From assembly GCF_000710035.2 (NCBI RefSeq), contig NZ_JMJJ01000004.1:186001-250000 (forward strand): DNA of 64,000 nt, in the 5' to 3' direction. This DNA comes from Pantoea ananatis LMG 2665 (lineage in GTDB: Bacteria; Pseudomonadota; Gammaproteobacteria; Enterobacterales; Enterobacteriaceae). Positions 1 to 8,544 of this stretch are shown here, in pieces (the first letter of the stretch is position 1; each line of letters starts with the position of its first letter). A program made the translations under genes and the position numbers. Under the pieces are notes generated by a model that was given only the letters and a program-made list of their open reading frames with translations, searched no databases and was not told the DNA's origin.

Positions 1-366
1 ACCCACATCGTCGGTACACAGCGTATCGCCGTGCATAATCAGCACTCGATGGCCGTAAAGCGTCAGCACGCGCGCTTCAGGCAACAGCGTCATGCCGCTG
101 GCGCGGGCGAAACGTTGACCGATTAAGAAATCGCGATTGCCATGAATAAAGTACACCGGAACAGGCACGGCTCGCAGGGCATCAGCAACCTGTTGATGCA
201 GGGGATTGGGATCGTCATCGCCTATCCAGGCTTCAAACAGATCGCCGAGAATATAGAGCGCGTCGCAGTGTGGGGCTTCGCGCTGTAAAAAATGCAGAAA
301 ACCGGCGGTGATCGCCGGTTCTTCCTGACACAGATGAAGATCTGCAATAAACAGCGTGCGCGACAT
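1..366 (-). CDS. lpxH: UDP-2,3-diacylglucosamine diphosphatase LpxH (N-terminal part)
   Basis: Only the first ~122 residues lie in the window; the gene runs off the left edge. LpxH hydrolyses UDP-2,3-diacylglucosamine to lipid X and UMP in lipid A synthesis, at the inner face of the membrane. The reading starts [12 protein letters not shown], giving the metallophosphoesterase D-x-H pair at residues 9 and 11, followed by [13 protein letters not shown] and HGNRDF, which are the calcineurin-like motifs of LpxH. Its ATG overlaps the ppiB stop by one base (TAATG), so the two genes are translationally coupled, as in other enterics. The call rests on these motifs and the conserved neighbourhood. Confidence 0.95.
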   Translation of the reverse strand, partial: MSRTLFIADLHLCQEEPAITAGFLHFLQREAPHCDALYILGDLFEAWIGDDDPNPLHQQVADALRAVPVPVYFIHGNRDFLIGQRFARASGMTLLPEARVLTLYGHRVLIMHGDTLCTDDVG

Positions 367-860
367 TACTCGCTGACGGTCACTTTCTGGATGACAACGT
401 CGTCTTTCGGCACGTCCTGATGCATACCGCTGCGGCCGGTTGAAACGGCTTTGATTTTCTCAACCACATCCATACCTTCAACCACTTCTGCAAACACACA
501 GTAACCCCAGCCCTGCAGGCTTTCGTCACGGAAGTTCAGGAAGTCATTGTCAGCCACGTTAATGAAAAACTGTGCGGTCGCAGAGTGCGGGGCAGAAGTC
601 CGCGCCATCGCCAGCGTACCTTTGGTGTTTTTCAGACCGTTGTTGGCTTCGTTACGGATCTCTTCTTTGGTGGCTTTCTGCTTCATGCCGGGTTCAAAAC
701 CGCCACCCTGAATCATAAAGCCGTTAATCACACGGTGAAAAATGGTGTTGTCGTAGAAACCTTCACGGCAGTAATCCAGGAAGTTCTTTACGGTTGCGGG
801 CGCTTTGTCATCGAAGGTCTTGATCACGATATCGCCATGGTTAGTCTGGAAAGTTACCAT
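366..860 (-). CDS. ppiB: peptidyl-prolyl cis-trans isomerase B (cytoplasmic cyclophilin)
   Basis: This 164-residue cyclophilin catalyses cis-trans isomerisation of Xaa-Pro bonds in the cytoplasm. The start is taken at the ATG giving [13 protein letters not shown]; an upstream in-frame extension to 917 is rejected because it adds 19 residues with no homology to the family. The active-site segment [14 protein letters not shown] lies at residues 41-54, with the catalytic Arg at 43, and [15 protein letters not shown] follows. There is no signal peptide, consistent with PpiB rather than PpiA. It sits upstream of lpxH with a one-base overlap and is divergent from cysS, the usual enterobacterial arrangement. 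Confidence 0.95.
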   Translation of the reverse strand: MVTFQTNHGDIVIKTFDDKAPATVKNFLDYCREGFYDNTIFHRVINGFMIQGGGFEPGMKQKATKEEIRNEANNGLKNTKGTLAMARTSAPHSATAQFFINVADNDFLNFRDESLQGWGYCVFAEVVEGMDVVEKIKAVSTGRSGMHQDVPKDDVVIQKVTVSE

Positions 861-1074
861 TTTTTTCGTCCTGTAAAGGTTGTCGTCAGTAGCATAGGGT
901 GCGCGGTTAGGGTGCACACGCCTTTTTCTCGAACGTTCTTATATCATAATTTCCGATAATACGTCAGCCAGGCTGCGCAGTTGGCTTGCTTTGCATCGCG
1001 TGACAGATAAAAATACGGCACAATATCAGGATACTTAAAACGGTGCGTTACGCACGCTTACTACGGAAACCCCA

Positions 1075-2460
1075 ATGCTGAAGATTTATAACACCCTGAG
1101 TCGACAAAAAGAGGAATTTACCCCTATTCATGCTGGCAAAATCGGCATGTATGTCTGCGGCATCACGGTGTATGACCTCTGTCACATTGGGCACGGCCGC
1201 ACGTTTGTGGCGTTTGATGTGGTATCGCGCTATCTGCGTTACGTCGGTTTTGACGTAAATTACGTGCGCAATATTACCGATATCGACGACAAAATTATCA
1301 AGCGTGCCAACGAGAACGGCGAGAGCATCGAAACCCTGACCAATCGCATGATTGCCGAGATGCACAGCGATTTTGATGCGCTGGGCATTTTGCCGCCAGA
1401 TCGGGAACCGCGCGCCACGCGCCATATTCCGGAAATCGTCGAGCTGGTGGAAAAGCTGATTGCCCGCGGTCATGCCTATGTGGCGGAAAACGGCGATGTC
1501 ATGTTTGATGTGCTGAGCGATGTGGATTACGGTGCGCTGTCGCGTCAGGATCTGGACCAGCTTCAGGCCGGCGCCCGCGTTGAAGTGGCGGATGTGAAGC
1601 GTAATCCCATGGATTTCGTGCTGTGGAAGATGTCTAAAGCGGACGAACCCTCATGGCCTTCACCGTGGGGCCAGGGGCGCCCGGGCTGGCATATTGAGTG
1701 TTCAGCCATGAACTGCAAACAGCTTGGCGCGCATTTCGACATCCACGGCGGCGGATCTGACCTGATGTTCCCACATCACGAAAACGAAATCGCCCAGTCT
1801 ACCTGCGCCCATGATGGTCCCTATGTGAACTACTGGATGCATTCAGGCATGGTGATGATCGATCGTGAGAAGATGTCGAAGTCGCTGAATAACTTTTTCA
1901 CCGTGCGCGACGTACTGCAGCATTATGATGCCGAAACGGTGCGCTATTTCCTGATGTCCGGCCACTACCGTAGCCAGCTTAACTATGGCGAAGATAACCT
2001 GAACCAGGCACGTGCGGCGCTGGAACGTCTTTATACCGCGCTGCGACATACCGATCGCAACGCGGTTGCCGACGGCGGTGAAGCCTTCGAGGCCCGTTTC
2101 CGCGAGGCTATGGACGATGATTTTAACACTCCGGAAGCCTATTCCGTGCTGTTCGACATGGCGCGTGAAGTGAACCGTCTCAAAGGCGAAGACATGACCG
2201 CAGCCAATGCGCTGGCGGCAAAGCTACGTGAAATTGCCAACGTGCTGGGCATTCTGCAGCAGGAGCCAGAAGTGTTTCTGCAAAGCAGTGCGCAGGGCAA
2301 CGATGAAGAAGTGGCAGAAATCGAACGCTGGGTGAAAGCCCGTGCCGACGCACGCGCGGCAAAAGACTGGGCGCAGGCTGATGTAGCCCGCGACAAGCTG
2401 AACGCGCTTGGCGTGATTGTCGAAGATGGCCCTCAGGGCTCCAGCTGGCGACGTAAATAA
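1075..2460 (+). CDS. cysS: cysteinyl-tRNA synthetase
   Basis: A full-length class I cysteinyl-tRNA synthetase of 461 residues that charges tRNA-Cys in the cytoplasm. The HIGH motif is at residues 37-40 (CHIGHGRT) and KMSKS at 266-270. The zinc site that discriminates cysteine uses Cys28 (YVCGITVYD) and Cys209 (HIECSAMN), with HHENEIAQ supplying the His and Glu ligands. Length and motif numbering match E. coli CysS. It is divergent from ppiB and ends just before a strong intrinsic terminator at 2476-2498. Confidence 0.97.
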   Translation: MLKIYNTLSRQKEEFTPIHAGKIGMYVCGITVYDLCHIGHGRTFVAFDVVSRYLRYVGFDVNYVRNITDIDDKIIKRANENGESIETLTNRMIAEMHSDFDALGILPPDREPRATRHIPEIVELVEKLIARGHAYVAENGDVMFDVLSDVDYGALSRQDLDQLQAGARVEVADVKRNPMDFVLWKMSKADEPSWPSPWGQGRPGWHIECSAMNCKQLGAHFDIHGGGSDLMFPHHENEIAQSTCAHDGPYVNYWMHSGMVMIDREKMSKSLNNFFTVRDVLQHYDAETVRYFLMSGHYRSQLNYGEDNLNQARAALERLYTALRHTDRNAVADGGEAFEARFREAMDDDFNTPEAYSVLFDMAREVNRLKGEDMTAANALAAKLREIANVLGILQQEPEVFLQSSAQGNDEEVAEIERWVKARADARAAKDWAQADVARDKLNALGVIVEDGPQGSSWRRK

Positions 2461-2475
2461 CGGGCAACACAGGAG

Positions 2476-2498
2476 AGGGCGAGTCATCGCCCTTTTTT
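2476..2498 (+). terminator. intrinsic terminator of cysS
   Basis: A GGGCGA/TCGCCC stem (2477-2482 and 2487-2492) with a GTCA loop is followed directly by six Ts. It lies 16 bases after the cysS stop and ends only four bases before the ATG of the next gene. Confidence 0.9.
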
Positions 2499-2502
2499 GT
2501 CT

Positions 2503-3609
2503 ATGACGATAAAACAGATTCACCTTCGCGGTTTCCGCTCGGTACGCGATCTGACCCTGCCGCTTCAGCAACTGAACGTGGTAAGCGGGCCTAATGGCTG
2601 TGGTAAATCCAACCTGTATAAGGCCGTGCGCCTGCTGCACGAGGCCGCCAATGGTCGCCTGGCGTTAGCGCTGGCAGAAGAGGGCGGTATCCAAAAAGTC
2701 ATGTGGGCAGGGGAACTGCATCGCAGCGCTCGTCGTCAGGATGCCAGCCGACTCATCCTCTCGGTCCTGATGGACGACATGGATTTTGAGCTTGCGGTGG
2801 GGTTTCCTCAGAAGCTTGAGACCAGCCTGTTTAACCTCGATCCGCTGGTCAAAGAAGAACGTATCTGGCTGAGTGGTCAGCAGCGGCGTCCCTCTTCCTG
2901 CATCATGCAGCGCACGAACCAGACCGCATTTTTGCATAATGTAGAAGGGGAGCGCGTAAGCTATCCGGCCGTATTGCATCCCGAAGAGTCCCTGTTTGGT
3001 CAGCTCGGTGAGCCGCACCGCTATCCTGAGCTTTCTCAGATGCGTGAACGTCTGCGCCAGTGGCGCTTCTATCACGAGTTTGCCGTCTGGCCAGGATCAC
3101 CGATTCGTGCGCCGCAGATTGGCGTGCGCGCCCCCATTCTGGCGCACGATGGCGCTAACCTCGCGGCGGCATGGGCAACCATTGTCGAGCGGGGTCATCA
3201 TGAGCTGCTCTATAAGGTGACAGCGAAAGCCTTCCCTGATACCGAATTTCAGGTGGATGTCCAGAACGGCCGTTTCCAGATGCTGATGCGGCGACAGGGC
3301 ATTATGCGCCCGCTGGAAAGCGCCGAGTTCTCTGACGGGACGCTGCGCTTTCTGTGCCTCGTGGTTGCACTGCTCAGCCCCCGCCCGCCTGCCTTTATGG
3401 CGCTCAACGAACCCGAGAACAGCCTGCATGAGGATTTGCTCCCGGCGCTTGCGGCGCTGATTGCTGAAGCCAGCCAGTTTAGTCAGCTGTGGATCACCAG
3501 TCACTCACCGAAGCTGGCCGCACTGATCGCGCAGCATGCAGAAGTGAATCACATTGAGCTGGAGCAGATTAACGGGGAAACGCGGATAGTTGGGGAAGAA
3601 AGGATTTAA
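2503..3609 (+). CDS. AAA/ABC-type ATPase, RecF/OLD-like
   Basis: A 368-residue soluble ATPase of the SMC/RecF-like ABC superfamily, often annotated as an AAA family ATPase; its cellular role is unknown. Walker A is GPNGCGKSN at residues 29-37. A signature-like SDGTLRFL, a Walker B segment FMALNEPEN and an H-loop TSHS follow near the C-terminus, the pattern of chromosomal AAA_21-type proteins. No nuclease (TOPRIM) domain is visible, so it is not a complete OLD nuclease. The ATG at 2503 is preferred over a TTG two codons earlier. The cysS terminator abuts the start and there is no good ribosome-binding site. It occupies the place of ybcI in E. coli. Confidence 0.8.
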   Translation: MTIKQIHLRGFRSVRDLTLPLQQLNVVSGPNGCGKSNLYKAVRLLHEAANGRLALALAEEGGIQKVMWAGELHRSARRQDASRLILSVLMDDMDFELAVGFPQKLETSLFNLDPLVKEERIWLSGQQRRPSSCIMQRTNQTAFLHNVEGERVSYPAVLHPEESLFGQLGEPHRYPELSQMRERLRQWRFYHEFAVWPGSPIRAPQIGVRAPILAHDGANLAAAWATIVERGHHELLYKVTAKAFPDTEFQVDVQNGRFQMLMRRQGIMRPLESAEFSDGTLRFLCLVVALLSPRPPAFMALNEPENSLHEDLLPALAALIAEASQFSQLWITSHSPKLAALIAQHAEVNHIELEQINGETRIVGEERI

Positions 3610-3637
3610 GGTGCCCCGGGGACAGGGCACCTGACGA

Positions 3638-3850
3638 TCAGGCAACGACAGTGATGCGCTGTCCGGCAAACTCCACCGTTTGCCCCTGAACGATTTTGCA
3701 GCGCTTACGGGTTTCAACTTCCCCATCCACCCGCACTTCACCTTCACTAATCACGACTTTGGCCTGCGCGCCGCTTTCCACCCAACCTTCCAGTTTCAGC
3801 AGATCGCAGAGATCAACGTGTGGGAATTTACCTAAAGAAAACGTCGCCAT
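3638..3850 (-). CDS. ybcJ: YbcJ, small S4-domain RNA-binding protein
   Basis: A 70-residue protein that is almost entirely one S4 RNA-binding fold. The segment CDLLKLEGWVESGAQAK followed by ISEGEVRVDGEVETRKR is the typical S4 core. Length and sequence style match YbcJ, a ribosome-associated protein family with no settled function. Its ATG overlaps the folD stop codon by one base on the same strand, so it is probably co-transcribed and coupled with folD, as in E. coli. It converges on the ATPase gene across a 28-base gap. Confidence 0.93.
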   Translation of the reverse strand: MATFSLGKFPHVDLCDLLKLEGWVESGAQAKVVISEGEVRVDGEVETRKRCKIVQGQTVEFAGQRITVVA

Positions 3851-4716
3851 TATGCCTGCTCTCCATCGTGAAACTCTTCACATGCCTGTAAGGTATTTTC
3901 GATTAAGGTTGCGACCGTCATCGGCCCAACGCCGCCGGGAACGGGCGTGATATAAGCGGCACGCTCAGCGGCAGCATCAAAATCCACATCACCGACGACT
4001 TTGCCGCTTTCCAGACGGTTAATCCCGACGTCGATAACAATAGCGCCCGGCTTAATCCAGTCACCTGGAATAAAGTTGGGCTTGCCTACCGCGACGATCA
4101 GCAGATCGGCGTGCTCAACGTGATGGCGCAGATCGCGAGTAAAGCGGTGCGTTACGGTCGTGGTGCAGCCCGCTAACAGCAGCTCCATGCTCATTGGACG
4201 CCCCACAATGTTTGAGGCGCCCACCACGACGGCATTCAGGCCGTAGGCATCAATGTTGTAGCGCTCCAGCAGCGTGACGATGCCGCGTGGTGTACAAGGG
4301 CGCAGCTTTGGTGCGCGCTGGCACAGGCGACCGACGTTATAGGGATGGAAGCCGTCTACGTCTTTATCGGGCGTAATGCGCTCCAGGATTTTGACGTTAT
4401 CAATGCCTGCCGGGAGCGGCAGCTGCACCAGAATGCCGTCAATCTCGTTGTCGCTGTTAAGTTTATCGATCAGCTGCAGCAACTCGGCTTCGCTGGTGGC
4501 GGCGGGCAGATCGTAAGAGCGGGAGATAAAGCCCACTTCTTCACAGGCACGACGCTTACTGCCGACGTAGATCTGCGATGCAGGGTTTTCACCCACCAGA
4601 ACGACTGCCAGACCCGGAGCACGTTTACCGGCTGCCAGACGTTGCTTCACTTTTTCTGCAACCTCAAGCCGTACCTGCTGCGCAATCGTTTTACCGTCAA
4701 TAATTTTTGCTGCCAT
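3850..4716 (-). CDS. folD: bifunctional methylenetetrahydrofolate dehydrogenase/cyclohydrolase
   Basis: FolD (288 residues) interconverts 5,10-methylene-THF, methenyl-THF and 10-formyl-THF in the cytoplasmic one-carbon pool. The catalytic Tyr50 and Lys54 are present in [13 protein letters not shown]. The family signatures [21 protein letters not shown] and the Rossmann motif [13 protein letters not shown] follow, and [12 protein letters not shown] lies near the end. Full length and no oddities. It is the upstream gene of a folD-ybcJ pair. Confidence 0.97.
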   Translation of the reverse strand: MAAKIIDGKTIAQQVRLEVAEKVKQRLAAGKRAPGLAVVLVGENPASQIYVGSKRRACEEVGFISRSYDLPAATSEAELLQLIDKLNSDNEIDGILVQLPLPAGIDNVKILERITPDKDVDGFHPYNVGRLCQRAPKLRPCTPRGIVTLLERYNIDAYGLNAVVVGASNIVGRPMSMELLLAGCTTTVTHRFTRDLRHHVEHADLLIVAVGKPNFIPGDWIKPGAIVIDVGINRLESGKVVGDVDFDAAAERAAYITPVPGGVGPMTVATLIENTLQACEEFHDGEQA

Positions 4717-4890
4717 CAGAGCGTAAATCCACTGTGTTGAGTTTAAGTCGGGGATGGCGCCTATTTTGTCAGAAGCACGTCCGGCTGTCAGGTAGAGATT
4801 CTTGCAGCAGGTTTGTTTACGACATTTCGCCGTGACGAAAGTGTGGGTTAACGCTTATGATGCCAGACAGGGACCTTACTGGATGACGTG

Positions 4891-5394
4891 ATGATTTGGT
4901 TAATGCTTGCCACTCTGGCTGTTGTATTTGTTGTAGGATTTCAGTTGCTGACCGCCGGTTCACGCCATGCCGCACAGGCACTCAGCAAGCGCCTGCAACT
5001 GCCGCCGGTCCATGTTGAATCGATGCTGTCGCAGATGGGTAAAGAGGCGGCGAAAGAGTTTACTGATTACATCGCGGGTGATAACGAAGCGCACTTAAAC
5101 AACGGCGCGGCGGTTTTGCTGATTTGGCAGGTGCTGATTGTGGATGGCAGCGATGAAAATACCTGGCGCTGGCACAGCGTGCTAACCCGAGCCGGTTTCT
5201 CTGCCACGCTTACCCGACAGCAACTGTTGTTGGCACTGGGCTTTTTGCGCCAGTTAGAGCCCGACAGCCAGGAGCTGAATGCGCTTCGCGAGCAATACAA
5301 CGCGCGCGTCACGCAGCAGGGCGTTGAGCTGGAAGGGGAAACGACAGAAGCAAGCAATTTGGTCTCGCTCAGCGCCTGGCGCGACCGTCATTAG
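4891..5394 (+). CDS. YicN-like DUF1198 protein
   Basis: A 167-residue protein starting MIWLMLATLAVVFVVGFQLL, a single N-terminal membrane anchor (about residues 1-20), followed by a soluble helical domain. It resembles the DUF1198/YicN family, whose function is unknown. The ATG at 4891 is favoured over a GTG one codon earlier. It stands between folD and argU, where E. coli has the sfm fimbrial genes, and is transcribed toward argU. Family assignment is from recalled similarity rather than a search. Confidence 0.65.
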   Translation: MIWLMLATLAVVFVVGFQLLTAGSRHAAQALSKRLQLPPVHVESMLSQMGKEAAKEFTDYIAGDNEAHLNNGAAVLLIWQVLIVDGSDENTWRWHSVLTRAGFSATLTRQQLLLALGFLRQLEPDSQELNALREQYNARVTQQGVELEGETTEASNLVSLSAWRDRH

Positions 5395-5444
5395 CGCAAA
5401 TTGGTTATTACCTGGGCACTCGCCGCGCCTCAGCGGCAAAAACG

Positions 5445-5472
5445 TTGACGTAACAGCGTTCAACCGTATAAT
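5445..5472 (+). promoter_or_regulatory. sigma70 promoter of argU
   Basis: TTGACG (5445-5450) and a perfect TATAAT (5467-5472) are separated by 16 bases. The tRNA begins 17 bases after the -10 box, the geometry expected for a strong tRNA promoter. Confidence 0.85.
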
Positions 5473-5488
5473 TCGACCCAACCTCTCC

Positions 5489-5565
5489 GCGCCCTTAGCT
5501 CAGCTGGATAGAGCACCGGCCTTCTAAGCCGTAGGTCACAGGTTCGAATCCTGTAGGGCGCGCCA
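5489..5565 (+). tRNA. argU: tRNA-Arg (anticodon UCU)
   Basis: A 77-nt tRNA with encoded CCA. The acceptor stem GCGCCCT pairs with AGGGCGC, the T-arm is GGTTCGAATCC, and the anticodon TCT is at 5523-5525 in the loop CTTCTAA. It reads the rare AGA codon. In E. coli the same gene lies downstream of folD and is the attachment site of the DLP12 prophage; here too phage debris begins just after its 3' end. The top pair of the anticodon stem (C27/U43) appears unpaired. Confidence 0.97.
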
Positions 5566-5729
5566 CCTTCTCTTCTATTTGCATTCCTTAAAGTCTACTT
5601 TTTCCTTAAAAATCAGAATATAAATCTTTTAGCTGGTCCATTTCGGGCCAAGGTCACCTATTGCGTTCTTATCCAATATGGGGGCACGACAGGGGGCATC
5701 GACAGGTTCAATGGAAATGATGCCCCCAA

Positions 5730-5873
5730 ATGAAGCTAACAGCCCGCCAAATCGACTCTGCGAAGCCAAAAGAAAAGTCATACAAACTTTCGGATGGTGG
5801 TGGTATGTATATTGAAATATTTCCAAACGGAGCCGAAAGCTGGCGACTCATGCCTCAAGAGCATTCAAGATAA
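5730..5873 (+). pseudogene. truncated phage integrase (DUF4102/P4 type), N-terminus only
   Basis: An ATG at 5730 opens a 47-codon frame beginning MKLTARQIDSAKPKEKSYKL and continuing SDGGGMYIEIFPNGAESWR before a stop. This is the N-terminal arm-binding domain of P4-family tyrosine integrases. The central and catalytic domains (Arg-His-Arg-Tyr) are missing, so it is inactive. It lies 165 bases downstream of argU, the normal place for an integrase using that tRNA, and is the best evidence that the following region entered by site-specific integration. Its 3' end overlaps the opposite-strand gene at 5848-6285. Confidence 0.85.
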
Positions 5874-6285
5874 AATCCCATCTGTCCTTAAACCTTTCGT
5901 CCTCGCCTTTAGCTATTTTGAATAAAGGAACTTTGTGGTGCCAGGTCGAAGTATCGTTTATGGATGCGCTCGGGACGACAAATATCTCTGGAGCGGCATT
6001 GTTTCCGATATCTTCAGACATATTGCATAAAACGTAAAAAAAATCCGGCGATACGATTGGCCTATGATTTCCGACTGTCCATTGACGTGGAGCGCTTCTG
6101 GCCCATGAGCCTTTAACCTGAATGCTGATGCTTTTAGAGCCATCAATAGTGGCAATAATATCAACTGCACTTGATCCACTGGTAGTTAGTGCCGCACTAA
6201 TGCCCAGTCTTGATAGCATATAAGCAACATAGTACTCACCCGCATCACCGGCGTTTTTAGACGTGCGCTTAATTACATCAGACAT
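5848..6285 (-). CDS. putative PD-(D/E)XK-like nuclease-fold protein, prophage region
   Basis: A 145-residue soluble protein. The segments GDAGEYYVAYMLSRLG, SAVDIIATIDG and ISIQVKGSW give a Glu, an Asp and a Q-x-K in the order of the PD-(D/E)XK nuclease core, as in Holliday-junction-resolvase-like or group I intron endonuclease-like proteins. That fold assignment is inference from the motif. The ATG at 6285 has an AAGGA six bases upstream and is preferred over a TTG two codons earlier. It overlaps the integrase remnant by 26 bases, which suggests a junction between unrelated fragments. It could be a cargo gene rather than a phage structural gene. Confidence 0.5.
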   Translation of the reverse strand: MSDVIKRTSKNAGDAGEYYVAYMLSRLGISAALTTSGSSAVDIIATIDGSKSISIQVKGSWARSAPRQWTVGNHRPIVSPDFFYVLCNMSEDIGNNAAPEIFVVPSASINDTSTWHHKVPLFKIAKGEDERFKDRWDFILNALEA

Positions 6286-6305
6286 ATTCAATCCTTGGAA
6301 TTAAA

Positions 6306-6539
6306 GTGGCACTCACCGATAAACAAGAAACGTTCTGTCGCGAGTACCTCATCGATTTGAACGCTACGCAAGCTGCTATTTGGGCTGGGTATAGCGATAA
6401 CACCGCCCGTAAGATTGGCAGTGAAAACCTCACAAAACCAGACATTGCGGAAGTTATCATCGACATTAGACCAGAGCGCAACGAAAGGGTAGAGGTAAAT
6501 GCAGACTATACAAGGCGCATTTACGACTGCGCCAGATGA
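6306..6539 (+). pseudogene. phage terminase small subunit, truncated
   Basis: A 77-codon frame starting at GTG. The first ~50 residues (LTDKQETFCREYLIDLNATQ, then AAIWAGYSDNTARKIGSENL and PDIAEVI) match the N-terminal DNA-binding domain of Terminase_2 small subunits, which recognise phage DNA for packaging. The sequence then departs from the family and stops, so the C-terminal half is missing. No large subunit follows, so it cannot support packaging. Confidence 0.75.
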
Positions 6540-6605
6540 TGATAGGTTGAAATATAATGCCACACACATTAGGATTATTCCTCTTTTAATCAGGAAGATT
6601 ATTTA

Positions 6606-6842
6606 ATGTTTGGATTCGATAAGTTAATTACGCCAAAAATTATCACTGCTCTTTACCTTGTTACAGTTGCGTTACTCTCGATTGCTGCTGTGATTACTTT
6701 CTTCACAAGAGGCGTCAATGGAGCGGGATTAATACTTCTATTGATGGCTGTATTTGCGAGGGTTTTCTTCGAGAGCATCATGGTATCGTTCAAAAACAAC
6801 GAATATCTGCGTCGAATAGCGGAATCGCTTGAAAAAAAATGA
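6606..6842 (+). CDS. DUF4282-like small membrane protein
   Basis: A 78-residue protein with two predicted membrane segments (about residues 12-34 and 40-62) and a charged tail ending RRIAESLEKK. The pattern resembles DUF4282 proteins, small bacterial membrane proteins of unknown function. AGGAAG precedes the ATG by about seven bases. It is followed directly by a strong intrinsic terminator, so it looks like an intact single-gene unit inside otherwise decayed phage DNA. Confidence 0.65.
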   Translation: MFGFDKLITPKIITALYLVTVALLSIAAVITFFTRGVNGAGLILLLMAVFARVFFESIMVSFKNNEYLRRIAESLEKK

Positions 6843-6852
6843 CAGCAGTCAA

Positions 6853-6873
6853 GCCGCCTCCGGGCGGTTTTTT
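6853..6873 (+). terminator. intrinsic terminator after the DUF4282-like gene
   Basis: A CCGCC/GGCGG stem (6854-6858 and 6863-6867) is followed by six Ts, beginning 11 bases after the stop codon. Confidence 0.85.
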
Positions 6874-6879
6874 ATTGTC

Positions 6880-7294
6880 GTAATTCTACTTAAGTAACAT
6901 TTGCCAGAGATTGCAGTGAATGGCCGACCAATGCCACCCATTGAGCTAATGGAGGAATTCAAGCCATATATCTCTCACTCCGGCAAATGAAAACAGACAA
7001 TTGAGTTCAGGATCAGATAGTTAGCCCAGAAGGGCGGCTGCACAATCCAGACCATGCGCACCTTGCCGAAGCTGACGTTGGCTTTTTTTTGGGCGGCATC
7101 AGCTTTCGCCAAAAAAGGCGCACGGTTTTAGGGCAGAGCAAAGAAGTGATGATACGTACATGCCACTTTTAGGATTTCCGAGTCCAAAATGGTGTTTTGT
7201 TGTGTAGTTGACCAGTAAAATTTGTCAGCTTAACAACTGAGTTTAATGTCGATATATATAAGAGGCTAGTTAACTCACCAAAGGAAATTAAATC
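6880..7294. other. phage-derived debris without an intact gene
   Basis: No credible full-length frame. On the + strand, 6899-6988 reads as an open fragment including LPEIAVNGRPMPPIELMEEF and ending at a stop after SGK; it looks like the 3' end of a gene I cannot name. The rest is unassigned. The last ~90 bases are AT-rich and probably carry the promoter of the gene at 7295. Confidence 0.4.
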
Positions 7295-7748
7295 ATGTTT
7301 AAATTAGTAAAAGCCTCTATCGTAGCAGTTTCTGTGATCGCATCTTTTTCAGCTATGGCTGACTGGCAGCCTTATAAAACTGTTTCATTGGATGGGTTTA
7401 ATAATACAATCCCCGGTGGTAGTGTTTACAATGAAACTAATGTGGCTTCAGGTGTTTATCGCTTCCGTATTGACCCGAATTCAGCTGGGGTAGATTATGC
7501 TACTGGCCAGTCAGGAAATACGAATTCTAAATCCGCTGCATTAATGACCTATGATCGTACGACAACTACAGATAAAACCGCTGCTGTAAGTTTTTATGGT
7601 TTGAATAATGACGGGCTTCAGGCTTCAGGCTTCATCGCTCATCCATGCATTTCCACAAGGTGGTGGTTTTGATTTGTATCTTCAAGATTGGCAGCGAGCA
7701 GATAACTCAGGCACAGTTAATGTAATAATTGAAAAGTGGCAGAATTAA
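7295..7748 (+). pseudogene. small secreted protein, interrupted by a 7-bp repeat frameshift
   Basis: The frame begins MFKLVKASIVAVSVIASFSA with a signal peptide cleaved after SAMA, then a mature domain starting DWQPYKTVSLDGFNN. The annotated frame stops at 7672 after 125 residues. At 7614-7634 the heptamer GGCTTCA is present three times in tandem. Removing one copy restores a frame that continues SLIHAFPQGGGFDLYLQD, then WQRADNSGTVNVIIEKWQN, to a stop at 7746-7748. So it is either a slippage-inactivated gene or one that can switch on and off. The family is not recognised; AAAGGA lies upstream of the ATG. A hairpin terminator follows at 7776-7812. Confidence 0.7.
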
Positions 7749-7775
7749 TTTGTCATTAGGATTTTATTAGAACTA

Positions 7776-7812
7776 AGCGTCCTATATTTTCTGACAGCTT
7801 ATATAGGACGCT
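7776..7812 (+). terminator. hairpin terminator after the secreted-protein gene
   Basis: AGCGTCCTATAT (7776-7787) and ATATAGGACGCT (7801-7812) form a perfect 12-bp stem with a 13-base loop, 27 bases after the restored stop. The T-run is poor (six Ts only after ~13 bases). Confidence 0.6.
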
Positions 7813-7957
7813 AATCTTCTACATTTTTTCGTGCTTAAAATCAACCTCATCAACGCCATGAATAATGGTGTCACACAGATGAATCGTGGAAATGAACTCA
7901 TTCAGACAGCCTAAATAGCTTTTTTGTGGATTGTCAAAGCAGTAAAACTGAGGGTTT

Positions 7958-8230
7958 ATGGCCGCTTTAAAAGACCTTAAATCTCAGCTTAGGTCACTGA
8001 GCAAACAGATGCCTTTCGCGTTATCACAGGCATTGACAAGTGTTGCCCGAGAGAATGCTGCCGCAGAAAAAAAAGCACTGACTTGCCGTCTGGAGTCAAC
8101 CACACCTTTTACTGTAAATGCCGTGGGGTCAACAGGTGCACGCAAAAACAATCTTAAGGCAAAAATTTTCGTCAGAGACATTGCTGCCAGTTTGACCTGC
8201 TCCCTTCTGACTCATACATCCCGATATTAG
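7958..8230 (+). pseudogene. phage structural protein fragment
   Basis: A 90-codon frame whose first ~80 residues resemble a family of phage proteins encoded among head-tail joining and tail genes: LSQALTSVARENAAAEKKAL, then STTPFTVNAVGSTGARKNNL and KAKIFVRDIAASL. The expected continuation is lost and the frame ends in unrelated residues, so I call it a truncated remnant. I cannot assign a precise virion role. GAGGG lies a few bases before the ATG. Confidence 0.5.
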
Positions 8231-8544
8231 CCATATCTTATCAACAACCTGAGCACATCTTGATGAACAGGCGTTTTTCCGGCGAATCGTTCATCAATAC
8301 GCGTCGTGAGGCCTGAGCTGAGGGCTTTGGCCGGTAACGTTGCCGCAGGTACGCGATCTCAAATGCTGCCTTTCAGAGAGTTAGTGACATGAATTGACCA
8401 TCGGATTAATTGCCTGACCTGTGAAGATGAATTCACGAAGGCGAATATGACGATGGGCGCCGCCTGCAGGATATCAGATACAGCATCGCTCGGTTCTTCC
8501 CCACAGCCCTAATCGGCTATGGGGAAGGGATTAACCATCCAACA
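8231..8544. other. non-coding prophage debris with a hairpin
   Basis: No supported gene. At 8497-8526 TTCCCCACAGCC and GGCTATGGGGAA form a 12-bp stem with one mismatch and a six-base loop, just past the 3' end of the gtr cassette on the opposite strand. It could end gtr transcription, but lacks a T-run on either side. Confidence 0.5.
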
